This document shows, one piece after another, positions 1 to 7,877 of a stretch of DNA of 34,618 nucleotides. The notes under the pieces are model-generated. The model was not told the origin of the DNA. It searched no databases and saw only the letters and a program-made list of their open reading frames with translations. Numbering within the stretch: position 1 is the first letter of the stretch; each line of letters starts with the position of its first letter. The DNA lies in contig CABTYA010000003.1 in assembly GCA_902488965.1 (NCBI GenBank), positions 1 through 34,618 on the forward strand, written 5' to 3'. Source of the stretch: an uncultured Veillonellaceae bacterium. Lineage in GTDB: Bacteria > Bacillota > Negativicutes > Veillonellales > Negativicoccaceae. A program made the position numbers and the translations under genes.

Positions 1-458
1 ACCGCGTCATGCGCCACGACCAGTATCGTCTGCCCGTCATAGCGCACCGTCACGTCCGCAAGCGCGTCGACCACCCGTGCCCGCACATCCGCCAACGACT
101 CGCCGCCGGGCATGGTCACCGTCTCGGGCGCCTGATGCCACGCCTCGAGACGCGCACCGTCCGTGCGGGCGATATCCGTGCTGTACATGCCTTCCCACTC
201 GCCGTGATTGATTTCCGTCCAGCGCGGATCGGTCACGACCGTAAGTCCGTGCCGCCGCGCCGCACCCGCCGCCGTCTCCACCGCCCTCGACAAGGGGCTT
301 GCAATCACCGCATCGAGCACTGCATCGTCCAACGCACGGGCGAGCGCTTCCCCCTGCCGGCGACCGCGGGCGGACAAGGCCGTATCGACCTGTCCCTGAT
401 AGCGGCCTTCCAAATTCCACTCGGTCTCGCCGTGCCGACCCAACCATAACCGCAGCAT
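1..458 (-). CDS. Histidine phosphatase family protein (phosphoglycerate-mutase-like), 3' end outside window
   Basis: This is the third gene of the serine operon; its ATG overlaps the serA stop as TGATG, which points to translational coupling. The visible 152 residues start MLRLWLGRHGETEWNLEG, so the phospho-accepting histidine of the RHGE motif is at about residue 9. The motifs SPLSRAVETA (about 54-63) and VVAHDA near the cut end are the other active-site blocks of the family. Members dephosphorylate small phospho-metabolites or act as cofactor-dependent phosphoglycerate mutase. Some are metal-independent phosphoserine phosphatases, and the position behind serC and serA suggests that role here by inference. 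No separate serB-type gene is seen in the window. The C-terminus lies beyond base 1. The family call is secure; the substrate is not. Confidence 0.85.
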   Translation of the reverse strand, partial: MLRLWLGRHGETEWNLEGRYQGQVDTALSARGRRQGEALARALDDAVLDAVIASPLSRAVETAAGAARRHGLTVVTDPRWTEINHGEWEGMYSTDIARTDGARLEAWHQAPETVTMPGGESLADVRARVVDALADVTVRYDGQTILVVAHDA

Positions 459-2050
459 CAGACTCTCCCTTCCCCGCTGATCACGGATACACTGTCCACG
501 CCGGCGATGGTTTCCAGCGTGCGACGCAATTCGGCATCGACCGCGCGGTCCACACCGATGGCCATGATGTTTTTCCCCGCTTTGGCCGTCTGGCCGACCT
601 GCATGCTGCGTATATTGACCCCTGCCGTGCCCAGTGCCGTGCCGATTTTGCCGATCATGCCGGGGCAGTCGTCATGCGGTACGAGCAGCAGCTGTCCGCG
701 CGGCGCAAAACGGATATCGTAATCGTCGAGCTCCACGACATACGGCACGCCGTCGGTGAGTACGCCGACCAGCCGATGCGTCCCCTCCGCCGTTTCGATT
801 TCCACCGCCAACGCCGTGTGGTATTCGCCGGTGCGGGCGGTATTGACTTCGCGGACATCGAGGCCGCGTTCCGCCGCCAGCGCCGCCGCATTGACCTGAT
901 TGACCTGCGTCTGCAGAATCGGATTGAGCAATCCCTGTACGACCGTCGTCGTGACCGCCCGCGTATCGGGAGCAGCCAGCTCGCCCGTGTATTCGACCGT
1001 CAAGCGGCGAATCGGCGCCTGCGCCAAGCCGACCGCCAAATTGCCCAGTGCCATAGCCAACGGGAAATAGGGAGTGAGCAGCGGCACCAGTTCAGGCGCA
1101 ATCGGCGCGACATTGAGCGCGGCCGCGACCCGTTCGCCCCGCAACGCCTGCAAAATTCCCCGCGCCACATCGACGGCGACGCCTTCCTGCGCTTCCGCGG
1201 TCGAGGCGCCGAGATGCGGCGTCAAAACGACCTGCGGGAATGTCAGCAGTTCGCTGTGCGCATCGAGCGGCTCTGTCGGATATACGTCCAACGCCGCCCC
1301 CGCGACCTTGCCGTCACGCAGTGCGGCGATCAGGTCGTCCATGTTGATGCAACCGCCGCGCGCCGCATTGACGATGCGCACGCCGTCTTTCATTTGTGCA
1401 ATGGTCTCGCGCCGAATCAAGTTGCGCGTTTCTTCCGTCAGCGGCAAATGCAGCGTCAGGATGTCCGCCGCCCCCAGCACTTCCTCCAGTGTGCCTTTGC
1501 GCACGCCGAGTTGGGCGGCGCGTTCGTCCGTCAGGAAAGGATCGTACGCGGTCACTTCCATCCCGAATGCCTGCGCCCGCAAGGCGACGCCCGAGCCGAT
1601 GCGCCCCAATCCCAACACGCCGAGCGTGCGGCCTTTGAGCTCGAACCCGACCAGATGCGAGCGTTCCCAACGGCCTTGTCGCAGAGATGCGTCCGCCTCG
1701 GGGATACGCCGGGCCATGGCCAGCATCAGCGCCATGGCGTGTTCCGTCGCCGCGTTCGTGTTGCCGTTCGGCGCATTGAGAACGACGATGCCGCGTTTCG
1801 TGGCGGCCGCGATGTCGATATTGTCCACGCCGACCCCCGCGCGACCGATGACCCGCAATTGATCCGCCTTGGCAAGTACCTCGGCCGTCAGTTTTGTCGC
1901 ACTGCGCACGACAATCGCCACATACTCGCCGATGGTGTCCTGCAACTCCTGTGCGGTCAGCTTGGGGCGTTCCACCACTTCATATTCCTGCTGCAGGATT
2001 TCGACGCCCCATGCCGATACCCCGTCCGCTACCAATATCTTTTCCGCCAT
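458..2050 (-). CDS. serA: D-3-phosphoglycerate dehydrogenase
   Basis: The enzyme oxidises 3-phosphoglycerate to 3-phosphohydroxypyruvate with NAD+, the first committed step of serine synthesis, in the cytoplasm. The protein is 530 residues, the length of long-form SerA. RAGVGVDNID lies near residue 75 and the Rossmann motif GLGRIGSG near 145. The catalytic Arg/Glu/His blocks are NAARGG and LTPHLGAST. An intervening ASB domain follows, with a C-terminal ACT domain from about residue 455 (LLLVPHDDCPGMIGKIG), so allosteric serine feedback is plausible. I chose the ATG at 2050 because AAGGAGG lies 5 nt upstream; the ATG directly before it would be too close. The serC stop TAA forms the start of that Shine-Dalgarno sequence. 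It overlaps the downstream phosphatase start. Confidence 0.96.
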   Translation of the reverse strand: MAEKILVADGVSAWGVEILQQEYEVVERPKLTAQELQDTIGEYVAIVVRSATKLTAEVLAKADQLRVIGRAGVGVDNIDIAAATKRGIVVLNAPNGNTNAATEHAMALMLAMARRIPEADASLRQGRWERSHLVGFELKGRTLGVLGLGRIGSGVALRAQAFGMEVTAYDPFLTDERAAQLGVRKGTLEEVLGAADILTLHLPLTEETRNLIRRETIAQMKDGVRIVNAARGGCINMDDLIAALRDGKVAGAALDVYPTEPLDAHSELLTFPQVVLTPHLGASTAEAQEGVAVDVARGILQALRGERVAAALNVAPIAPELVPLLTPYFPLAMALGNLAVGLAQAPIRRLTVEYTGELAAPDTRAVTTTVVQGLLNPILQTQVNQVNAAALAAERGLDVREVNTARTGEYHTALAVEIETAEGTHRLVGVLTDGVPYVVELDDYDIRFAPRGQLLLVPHDDCPGMIGKIGTALGTAGVNIRSMQVGQTAKAGKNIMAIGVDRAVDAELRRTLETIAGVDSVSVISGEGRV

Positions 2051-2060
2051 CATATCCTCC

Positions 2061-3134
2061 TTACCGCCGTGCCTCGGCATAGGCCGTCATCCACTGTGCC
2101 AGCGCCTCGACCGCCGCTGCCGGCACCGCGTTGTACAGCGATACCCTAAGACCGCCGACCATGCGATGTCCCTTGACGCCGACGAACCCTTCCCGCTTGG
2201 CCGCCGCGATAAACTCCGCTTCCGCGTCCCGATCCCGCAGGGTGAATGTGACATTCATCCGCGACCGCGCCGCACGCTCCGCATGCCCGACAAAAACTTC
2301 GGGATAGCGGTCAATCACTTCATAGAGCCGCGCGGATTTTTCCTCGGCGCGCCGTGCCATCTCCGCCACGCCGCCCTGCCGCTTGATCCAGTCCAGTACC
2401 AGTCCCAGTATGTAAATCGCATAGGACGGCGGCGTATTGTAGAGCGAACGGTTGTCCGCATAGGTCCGATACTGCAGGATCTTCGGCAGACGCGCATTCG
2501 CCGTGCGAATCAGTTCGCGGTCCATGATGACGACCGCCATCCCCGCCGGACCGAGATTTTTCTGCGTGCCGGCATATACCGCCGCCACTTTTGTCCAATC
2601 AATCGGACGCGCGGCGATATCACTCGACATATCCGCCACGACTGGGACGCCGACCGCCAGCCACTCCCGATACTGTGTCCCATAGATCGTATTGTTCGTC
2701 GTGATATGGACATAGGCGGTATCGTCTTCGGGCGCGCCGAGTATCGGAATATCCCGATACCCGCCCGGTGCCGCATCCGCGATTTTGTACGTCATCCCGT
2801 AAAGGCCCGCTTCCTGCATCGCCTTCGTCGCCCAAACGCCCGTATCCGCATAGCCGACCGGCCGCCCCTGCGCCAAATTGGCCGGGATCATCATGAACTG
2901 ATGGCTCGCACCGCCCTGTACGAACATGACCTCGTAATTGTCGGGGACGGCGAGCAGCTCGCGCAAATCCGCCCGCGCCCGCTCATGCAACTCATCGTAC
3001 TCCGCACTGCGATGGCTGAGCTCCATCACACCCATTCCCGTGCCGCGGTAATCCGTCATCTCGGCCGCCGCCTGTGCCAATACCTCCTCCGGCAGTGCCG
3101 CCGGCCCCGCGTTGAAATTGTACGCCCGTTTCAT
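2061..3134 (-). CDS. serC: Phosphoserine aminotransferase
   Basis: This is a PLP enzyme that converts 3-phosphohydroxypyruvate and glutamate to O-phosphoserine and 2-oxoglutarate (second step of serine synthesis; the family also serves pyridoxal synthesis). The protein is 357 residues, typical for SerC. The N-terminus MKRAYNFNAGPAALPEEVL is the family signature. AGTQKNLGPAG carries the PLP-binding lysine, and GHRMVGGLRVSLYNA is the C-terminal substrate-binding block. Two adjacent ATGs are possible (3137 and 3134); AGGAGG is 4 nt from the first and 7 nt from the second, so 3134 is preferred. It is the first gene of serC-serA-phosphatase and is preceded by a 5' leader of about 320 nt with T-box elements. 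Confidence 0.96.
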   Translation of the reverse strand: MKRAYNFNAGPAALPEEVLAQAAAEMTDYRGTGMGVMELSHRSAEYDELHERARADLRELLAVPDNYEVMFVQGGASHQFMMIPANLAQGRPVGYADTGVWATKAMQEAGLYGMTYKIADAAPGGYRDIPILGAPEDDTAYVHITTNNTIYGTQYREWLAVGVPVVADMSSDIAARPIDWTKVAAVYAGTQKNLGPAGMAVVIMDRELIRTANARLPKILQYRTYADNRSLYNTPPSYAIYILGLVLDWIKRQGGVAEMARRAEEKSARLYEVIDRYPEVFVGHAERAARSRMNVTFTLRDRDAEAEFIAAAKREGFVGVKGHRMVGGLRVSLYNAVPAAAVEALAQWMTAYAEARR

Positions 3135-3153
3135 CATTTGCCCTCCTGAATAC

Positions 3154-3189
3154 AAAAAAAGAGAAGACGTCTCCAGGGACGAGCTTCTC
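3154..3189 (-). terminator. T-box terminator 2 (attenuator)
   Basis: The minus-strand hairpin has GAGAAG/CTTCTC outer arms and CGTC/GACG inner arms, followed by seven T. It lies 17 nt before the serC start, so it is the last attenuation point before translation. Confidence 0.8.
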
Positions 3190-3241
3190 CTTCTCGCGGT
3201 ACCACCCCGATTGCCTATGACCGATACCGATGCCGCCGAAT

Positions 3242-3270
3242 AAAAAAATCCCGTCCCCATGGGACGAGAT
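3242..3270 (-). terminator. T-box terminator 1 (attenuator)
   Basis: The minus-strand hairpin CGTCCC / GGGACG has a 3-nt loop, is extended by ATC/GAT arms, and is followed by seven T. Its 5' arm is the sequence that would pair with T-box motif 1 in the antiterminated form. Confidence 0.8.
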
Positions 3271-3460
3271 TTCGCGGTGCCACCCAAATTGGCCGTAAGC
3301 CATCTTGATTGCGCAATATCGGGCGCACCCGTCAAACTCATCATTTGCCGCTCCGGAGCGGAACCTCGCCGCGTCCGTACAGGCTCACACCGACCGCCTG
3401 CTCTCTGCACCGTCCACTGCGGATATTCTCCATCTTTGCGTTGGCTTTGAAATTATCGAC

Positions 3461-3489
3461 AGTATACCAAATCTTTTACTGCATGTCAA
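3461..3489 (-). promoter_or_regulatory. Sigma-A promoter of the serC operon
   Basis: The minus strand shows TTGACA (3484-3489), a 17-nt spacer and TATACT (3461-3466). This is a near-consensus housekeeping promoter. The predicted start is about 3454, directly ahead of the T-box Stem I. Confidence 0.85.
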
Positions 3490-3559
3490 CTCTGAATGTA
3501 CATTTGTCGCGTTGAGCGTGACGCCCGAACTGTGACGCGGCGTTTGCAATAGCACCGCC

Positions 3560-4129
3560 TCAGCAATCGCCCTGCAGCCCGCAAAGCTGCGCCCGTGCCT
3601 GCAGTCCCTTGATGGTTTCCGCCATCACGGTATCGAGTTCCATGCCGAGCATCTGCGCACCGCGCGTGATGACCTCGCGATTGCATCCCGCCGCAAAACG
3701 CGCGTCCTTAAACTTTTTGCGCAGCGACTTCACCGTAAGATCGTGGACAGAATGACTGGGCCGCACCAAACATGCGGCGTAGATGATTCCCGTGAGTTCG
3801 TCGACGGTATAGAGCGCCTTCTCCCGCGGCGTGCGCGGCTCGACATCGGTCACCATGCCCCAGCCGTGCGCCATGATGGCACGAATATCCTCCTCTTCCC
3901 AGCCTTCCTGCGTCAAAATCTTCTTCGTCATGACGCAGTGCTGTTCAGGAAATTGCTCGTAATCCAAATCATGACACAGGCCGACCAGTCCCCACGCCTC
4001 GGGATCTTCGTCAAACAGTGTCGCAAAATGCCGCATCGCCGCCTCCACTTGCAGCGCATGTCGGCGCAACGCCTCGGTCTCGGTATAACGGCACAACAAC
4101 TGCCATGCCTCGTCACGTGTCGGTCGCAT
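3560..4129 (-). CDS. HD-domain protein (predicted metal-dependent phosphohydrolase)
   Basis: This is a 189-residue single-domain HD protein. Metal ligands fit RRHALQVE (His24), LCHDLDYE (His53-Asp54), AHGWGM (His88) and a later Asp in YTVDELTG (about 110). This is the usual H...HD...D pattern of the superfamily, whose members hydrolyse nucleotides or other phospho-compounds. Similar stand-alone proteins are annotated only as hydrolases, so no substrate is claimed. The start is supported by GGAGGG a few nt ahead of the ATG at 4129. It lies 58 nt downstream of glpX, separated by a GC-rich hairpin, so co-transcription is possible but may be reduced. It ends about 70 nt before the serC promoter. 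Confidence 0.8.
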   Translation of the reverse strand: MRPTRDEAWQLLCRYTETEALRRHALQVEAAMRHFATLFDEDPEAWGLVGLCHDLDYEQFPEQHCVMTKKILTQEGWEEEDIRAIMAHGWGMVTDVEPRTPREKALYTVDELTGIIYAACLVRPSHSVHDLTVKSLRKKFKDARFAAGCNREVITRGAQMLGMELDTVMAETIKGLQARAQLCGLQGDC

Positions 4130-4158
4130 CGTACGCCCTCCTTATCCGTTACGACAAA

Positions 4159-4178
4159 CGCCGCCCGCAGGCGGCGTG
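4159..4178 (-). terminator. Possible weak terminator after glpX
   Basis: The minus strand has a GC-only hairpin (CGCCGCC / GGCGGCG, 3-nt loop) followed by only TTTGT. The stem is strong but the T-run is short, so termination is likely to be partial. Confidence 0.45.
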
Positions 4179-4187
4179 ATAATTTTC

Positions 4188-5150
4188 TTACAGTTTGATG
4201 CTGAGCGCGCGATTGCCGAATTTGTGAATCGTATCGACAAAACGGACCGTGCCTGTTTTGTAGCGCATGATGATGGTCTCCGTCCGCGCACCGCCGCCGA
4301 AATACTGCACCGGCCGCAAAATATTGCCCTGCGTGATGGCGGTCGCCGAGAAGATGCAATCATCGCCCGATACCAAGTCGTCAATGGTGAATATGCGATG
4401 AATATCGTCGACGCCCATGGATTGGGCCCGACGGACTTCTTCATCCGATTGCGGCGCCAACCGGCCCTGCATATCGCCGCCCAAACATTTGAGTGCGGCC
4501 GCCGCAAGTACGCCTTCCGGCGCACCGCCCGTGCCGATCATCATATGTACGCCCGAACCTTCAATGCCGACTTCAATCGCCGGCGTCACATCGCCGTCCG
4601 TAATCAAACGGATCCGCGCCCCCGCTTCACGGCAATCACGGATAATGTCCGCATGCCGTTCACGATCGAGTACGACCACGGTCAAATCATCCACCGAGCG
4701 TTCCATCGCTTCGGCGACACGCCGCAGATTTTCCTTGACCGGCGCATCGATATCGATGCGTCCGGCCGCCCGCGGGCCGACCGCGATTTTTTCCATATAC
4801 ATATCCGGCGCATGCAGCAGGCATCCGCGCGGCGCAATCGCCAGTACCGCAATCGCCCCGTTCTGGCCCTTGGCGACCAGATTCGTGCCTTCCACCGGAT
4901 CGACCGCGATGTCCACTTCTTCGCCGCCGATACCGACCTGCTCACCGATATACAGCATCGGCGCTTCATCCATCTCGCCTTCACCGATCACGACCGTGCC
5001 GTCGATATGCACCTTTTCAAACGCTTGGCGCATGCCGTCCACCGCCAGCTGATCGGCGCCGTTTTTATCACCGCACCCGACCAAACGTCCGCACTTGAGC
5101 GCCGCCGCTTCCGTTACCCGTACAAATTCCATCGTCAATGTTCTGTCCAT
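4188..5150 (-). CDS. glpX: Fructose-1,6-bisphosphatase class II
   Basis: The enzyme hydrolyses fructose-1,6-bisphosphate to fructose-6-phosphate in gluconeogenesis. The protein is 320 residues, normal for GlpX. GEGEMDEAPML (about 55-65) and DPVEGTNL (about 83-90) are the metal-binding blocks of the Li+-sensitive phosphatase fold. MMIGTGGAPEGVLAAAAL and AQSMGVDDIH are class II signatures. The ATG at 5150 follows GGAGG by 8 nt, which fits better than upstream in-frame codons. It lies 35 nt downstream of a transaldolase/F6P aldolase gene, a pairing common in Firmicutes; the rho gene that often follows is absent here. Confidence 0.95.
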   Translation of the reverse strand: MDRTLTMEFVRVTEAAALKCGRLVGCGDKNGADQLAVDGMRQAFEKVHIDGTVVIGEGEMDEAPMLYIGEQVGIGGEEVDIAVDPVEGTNLVAKGQNGAIAVLAIAPRGCLLHAPDMYMEKIAVGPRAAGRIDIDAPVKENLRRVAEAMERSVDDLTVVVLDRERHADIIRDCREAGARIRLITDGDVTPAIEVGIEGSGVHMMIGTGGAPEGVLAAAALKCLGGDMQGRLAPQSDEEVRRAQSMGVDDIHRIFTIDDLVSGDDCIFSATAITQGNILRPVQYFGGGARTETIIMRYKTGTVRFVDTIHKFGNRALSIKL

Positions 5151-5185
5151 TCCGTGTTCCTCCATTCGTGGCGAACGCTGCCGCC

Positions 5186-5830
5186 TTATTGATGTGCTGC
5201 CTGCCAATCGGAAATAAACCGTTCGATCCCCGCATCCGTGAGCGGATGTTTGAGGGCATCGAGCAGTACCTTGTACGGTACGGTCGCGATATCCGCGCCC
5301 GCCCGTGCCGCCGCCGTGAGATCGAGCGACCGGCGGATGCTTGCCGCAATGATTTCGGTATCGATCTCATGAATGGCGAATACCCGTGCGATATCGGCCA
5401 CCAATGCCACGCCGTCTTCCCCGATATCGTCGAGCCGACCGATGAACGGACTGACAAACGCCGCGCCGGCCCGTGCCGCCAACAGCGCCTGATTGGTCGA
5501 AAATACCAGCGTCATATTCACACGAATGCCCTCATCGGTGAGTACCCTCGTCGCCGCCAGCCCTTCGGCCGTCACCGGCAGCTTGACCACCACCTGCGGG
5601 GCAATCGCCGCCCATTCGCGTCCTTCTTTGACCATATTCTCCGCATCGAGCGCGATGACCTCCGCGCTGATCGGCCCGTCGACAATCGCAGCAATCTCGC
5701 GAATGACATCCGCGGGATTGCGCCCTTCTTTGGCCATGAGCGACGGGTTCGTCGTCACCCCGCTCACAACACCGAGCCGTACCGCAGCGCGGATATCTTC
5801 CACATGGGCCGTATCGACAAAAAATTTCAT
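5186..5830 (-). CDS. fsa: Transaldolase / fructose-6-phosphate aldolase (TalC/FSA family)
   Basis: This is a 214-residue small transaldolase-family (beta/alpha)8 enzyme. The N-terminus MKFFVDTA and SGVTTNPSLMAKEG are family blocks. Lys83 in VVVKLPVT is the expected Schiff-base lysine. The motif SAEVIALDAENM has Glu where E. coli fructose-6-phosphate aldolase has Gln (FAQV), which favours transaldolase activity; this is an inference from one position. The ATG at 5830 is preferred to an in-frame TTG seven codons upstream because GGAGG precedes it by 11 nt. It is the first gene of fsa-glpX, so both act on fructose-6-phosphate metabolism. An extended -10 promoter lies upstream. Confidence 0.9.
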   Translation of the reverse strand: MKFFVDTAHVEDIRAAVRLGVVSGVTTNPSLMAKEGRNPADVIREIAAIVDGPISAEVIALDAENMVKEGREWAAIAPQVVVKLPVTAEGLAATRVLTDEGIRVNMTLVFSTNQALLAARAGAAFVSPFIGRLDDIGEDGVALVADIARVFAIHEIDTEIIAASIRRSLDLTAAARAGADIATVPYKVLLDALKHPLTDAGIERFISDWQAAHQ

Positions 5831-5868
5831 AATTGTTTTCGCCTCCGTCAAGATCCTTATTCGCTTTT

Positions 5869-5897
5869 ATTGTATCACAGTTTTCCCTGCGTGCCGC
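5869..5897 (-). promoter_or_regulatory. Possible extended -10 promoter for fsa-glpX
   Basis: The minus strand shows TGATACAAT (-10 hexamer at 5869-5874) with the TG extension. The -35 position (about 5892-5897) is poor. It is divergent to the promoter of the hydrolase on the other strand. Confidence 0.45.
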
Positions 5898-5911
5898 TTG
5901 CATGGTACAAT
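5883..5911 (+). promoter_or_regulatory. Possible extended -10 promoter for the SGNH hydrolase
   Basis: TGGTACAAT has its -10 hexamer at 5906-5911 with the TG extension, and ATG follows about 20 nt later. The -35 element is weak. It overlaps the divergent fsa promoter region, so the two may interfere. Confidence 0.4.
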
Positions 5912-5930
5912 CAACCGAAAGGAGGTCAGT

Positions 5931-6509
5931 ATGCAACTCATGGCATTCGGCGACAGCCTCACCGCGGGATACGACGTACCGCCCGCATCCGGCTGGCTCG
6001 CCCGCATCGGCAGAGAGCGTCCCGACTGGGACATTCGAAACTTCGGTATTTGCGGTGATTCGCTGGCGGGCGTCATTGCGCGCATTCCCGTCGCACTGCG
6101 CACGCAAACGCCCGATTTGGTCTGGATTATGGCGGGAACCAACGATATTTTAACCGAGGCGGACGCCCGCCGCCGCGCCTACACATCTCCCGCCGTCTTT
6201 CTGACACCGCTGGAACGCATCGTCGAGCGGCTCGACACCGCGGGTATCCCCGTCGTAATCGGCGCCCCGCCGCTCATCACGAAAGACAGCGTCTATACCG
6301 GCTGGCAGACGCTTCCCGCCTGGGAGATTTCCCGTGCCGCGCTCGTCCGCTATGCGGCCGACCTCGTGCGCACCTTTCCGGGACGCGTCGTCGATTTTAC
6401 TGCGGCGGTCACGGACGACCGTCTCTATGACGATGGCGTCCATCCCAACATCTACGGTTACGCCCGCATGGCGGCATTCGCCCTGCCCTACTTCGAGAGT
6501 CTCGCCTGA
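5931..6509 (+). CDS. SGNH/GDSL-family hydrolase (esterase/lipase-like)
   Basis: This 192-residue protein has the SGNH blocks in order: AFGDSLTAG (nucleophile Ser9), GICGDSLAGV (Gly), MAGTNDI (Asn of block III) and DDGVHPNIYGY (Asp/His of block V near the C-terminus). The family hydrolyses esters or thioesters, often acyl groups. No signal peptide is visible, so a cytoplasmic location is likely. GGAGGTCAGT gives a strong ribosome-binding site before ATG 5931. It is one of only two plus-strand genes here. Its 3' end overlaps the end of the convergent rsmA gene by 22 bp. The natural substrate cannot be read from sequence. Confidence 0.88.
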   Translation: MQLMAFGDSLTAGYDVPPASGWLARIGRERPDWDIRNFGICGDSLAGVIARIPVALRTQTPDLVWIMAGTNDILTEADARRRAYTSPAVFLTPLERIVERLDTAGIPVVIGAPPLITKDSVYTGWQTLPAWEISRAALVRYAADLVRTFPGRVVDFTAAVTDDRLYDDGVHPNIYGYARMAAFALPYFESLA

Positions 6510-7339
6510 GCCGCCGCCGTGAGCCGCGCCCATTCCTCCATGGTAAAGGTCTCGCCCCGCCGCGTGCCGTCGATTTGCGCGGCCGCCAAAATCGCATCCG
6601 CCGTCGCCGCGTCGCAAAGCGCTTTCAAATTATTGCGAAACACCTTGCGGCGATTGGCAAATCCCGCCTTCACCAAACGGAACAACAGTTGCTCATCCGC
6701 CACCTCGATCGGCGGCATTCGGCGCGGGACAATCTCGACTACCGTGCTCACGACCTCGGGCACCGGCATAAACGACGACGCCGGTACGTCAAACAACCGC
6801 CGCGCCGTCGCACGATACTGCACCGCCATCGTGATGGCGCCGCCGTCCTTTTCCCCCGGCGTCGCCGTGATTCGGGCGGCGACCTCGCGCTGCATCATCA
6901 GCACGAGCCGCTGCAGCGGCCAGCTGCTTTCGAGCAGATGCATCAGAATCGGCGTCGTAATATAATACGGTAAATTTGCCGCCACGGTAAACGGCGCATC
7001 CCCCATCAACGCGCCCACGTCCGTCTTCAGTACGTCGCCTTCCACCACCCGCACATTCGGGTACGGCGCCAATGTCCGCGCGAGCACCCCGATCAACTGC
7101 CGGTCGATCTCGATCGCCGTCACCGCCGCCCCCGTGCGTGCCAGTCCCTGCGTCAGCGTGCCGATGCCCGGACCGATTTCCAGTACCCGGTCGCCTTCAC
7201 CGACTGCGGCAGCTTCCGCAATCTCGGCAACAACGGCGGGGCGGATAAGAAAATTCTGCCCCCATTTTTTTTGCGCCCGCAAACCGAAATGAGCCAAAAT
7301 CCGCCGCACGGCTTGGCGGTCCGCCAGTTCAATCTCCAT
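6488..7339 (-). CDS. rsmA: 16S rRNA (adenine1518-N6/adenine1519-N6)-dimethyltransferase
   Basis: This is KsgA/RsmA, which dimethylates two adjacent adenines in helix 45 of 16S rRNA using S-adenosylmethionine during 30S maturation. The protein is 283 residues, normal length. GQNFL (about 28-32) is the family N-terminal motif. VLEIGPGIGTLT (about 53-64) binds SAM, and NLPYYITTP (about 122-130) is the catalytic N-[LI]-P-Y-Y motif. A C-terminal helical domain (FANRRKVFRNNL) follows. Its start overlaps the end of rnmV by 11 nt, with GAGGAACGAG as the ribosome-binding site. The rnmV-rsmA pairing is standard in Firmicutes. Confidence 0.96.
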   Translation of the reverse strand: MEIELADRQAVRRILAHFGLRAQKKWGQNFLIRPAVVAEIAEAAAVGEGDRVLEIGPGIGTLTQGLARTGAAVTAIEIDRQLIGVLARTLAPYPNVRVVEGDVLKTDVGALMGDAPFTVAANLPYYITTPILMHLLESSWPLQRLVLMMQREVAARITATPGEKDGGAITMAVQYRATARRLFDVPASSFMPVPEVVSTVVEIVPRRMPPIEVADEQLLFRLVKAGFANRRKVFRNNLKALCDAATADAILAAAQIDGTRRGETFTMEEWARLTAAAQARLSK

Positions 7340-7871
7340 CTCGTTCCTCCGTCAGCGCCTGCTCCCATTCCTCTCGGGTTACGCCGTAACTGTTGAGCCG
7401 CGCGAGCATGCGTTTGGCGTTGCCGTAACCGATGCCCAGACGCGTGCCGAGCCGCGCCCGTCGCGCCGCCGCATCCGCCGTACCGACCGCGCCCGCCCGC
7501 CGCAAATCCGCACCGGTAAACTCCGTACGCATCTCCGTCTGATGATGACGCACCTTGGCGAGCGCCCGCCGAATCGCCTCGGGCGACGCCTGCTCGATGC
7601 CCACATCATGATGCGCCGTGGCCTCTTCCTTCGGTACAAACGCATGCAGGGCTTCGGGGAACCGCGACGCCAAGTAGCGACGAATCCGCTCGCCCGCACC
7701 GTCGGGATCGGTTAAAATAATAATCCCCCGCCGTTCATACGCACAGCGAATCGCCGCGAGCGTTTCCGCCCGCAGCACAAATCCTTCCGTCGCGATGAGG
7801 TCAGCGTCCACCGCCTGACTCACCCGTGCGATATCCGATTTTCCTTCAACTACTATCACTTCTCGTATCAT
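7329..7871 (-). CDS. rnmV: Ribonuclease M5 (5S rRNA maturation)
   Basis: RNase M5 cleaves the 5S rRNA precursor in a ribosomal-protein-dependent way. The protein is 180 residues. The TOPRIM domain is visible as VIVVEGKSD (catalytic Glu, about 6-14) and ILTDPDGAGE (about 55-64, metal-binding Asp pair), with a C-terminal M5-type domain ending near LNSYGVTREEWEQAL. The start MIREVIVVEGK matches the family N-terminus. No Shine-Dalgarno sequence precedes the ATG at 7871. Instead a -10-like TACACT ends 6 nt before it, so the message may be leaderless. It overlaps rsmA. Confidence 0.93.
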   Translation of the reverse strand: MIREVIVVEGKSDIARVSQAVDADLIATEGFVLRAETLAAIRCAYERRGIIILTDPDGAGERIRRYLASRFPEALHAFVPKEEATAHHDVGIEQASPEAIRRALAKVRHHQTEMRTEFTGADLRRAGAVGTADAAARRARLGTRLGIGYGNAKRMLARLNSYGVTREEWEQALTEERDGD

Positions 7872-7877
7872 ACTTGT

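Larger units (their letters stand above)
3154..3454 (-). promoter_or_regulatory. T-box riboswitch leader with two antiterminator/terminator modules (serine operon)
   Basis: The leader lies between the serC promoter and serC. Reading the minus strand, a Stem I apical region is visible with the AGAGAG motif (3401-3406) followed by a hairpin whose loop carries GGTGTGAG (CAGG/CCTG arms). Two T-box sequences follow: GGGTGGCACCGCG (3273-3285) and GGGGTGGTACCGCG (3195-3208). Each is followed by CGTCCC, the antiterminator partner, and by a hairpin with a run of T. A UCC (Ser) triplet lies in the presumed specifier region on the 3' side of Stem I, in GAGGTTCCG; this reading is tentative. T-boxes sense uncharged tRNA, so serine starvation should allow read-through. 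Only about 30 nt separate terminator 1 from T-box motif 2, too short for a second full Stem I. Confidence 0.88.

Noticed and set aside
3513..3535. Repeated GTCAC around 3513-3535 as a possible terminator for the HD gene
   Set aside because: The copies are in direct orientation and do not form a hairpin.
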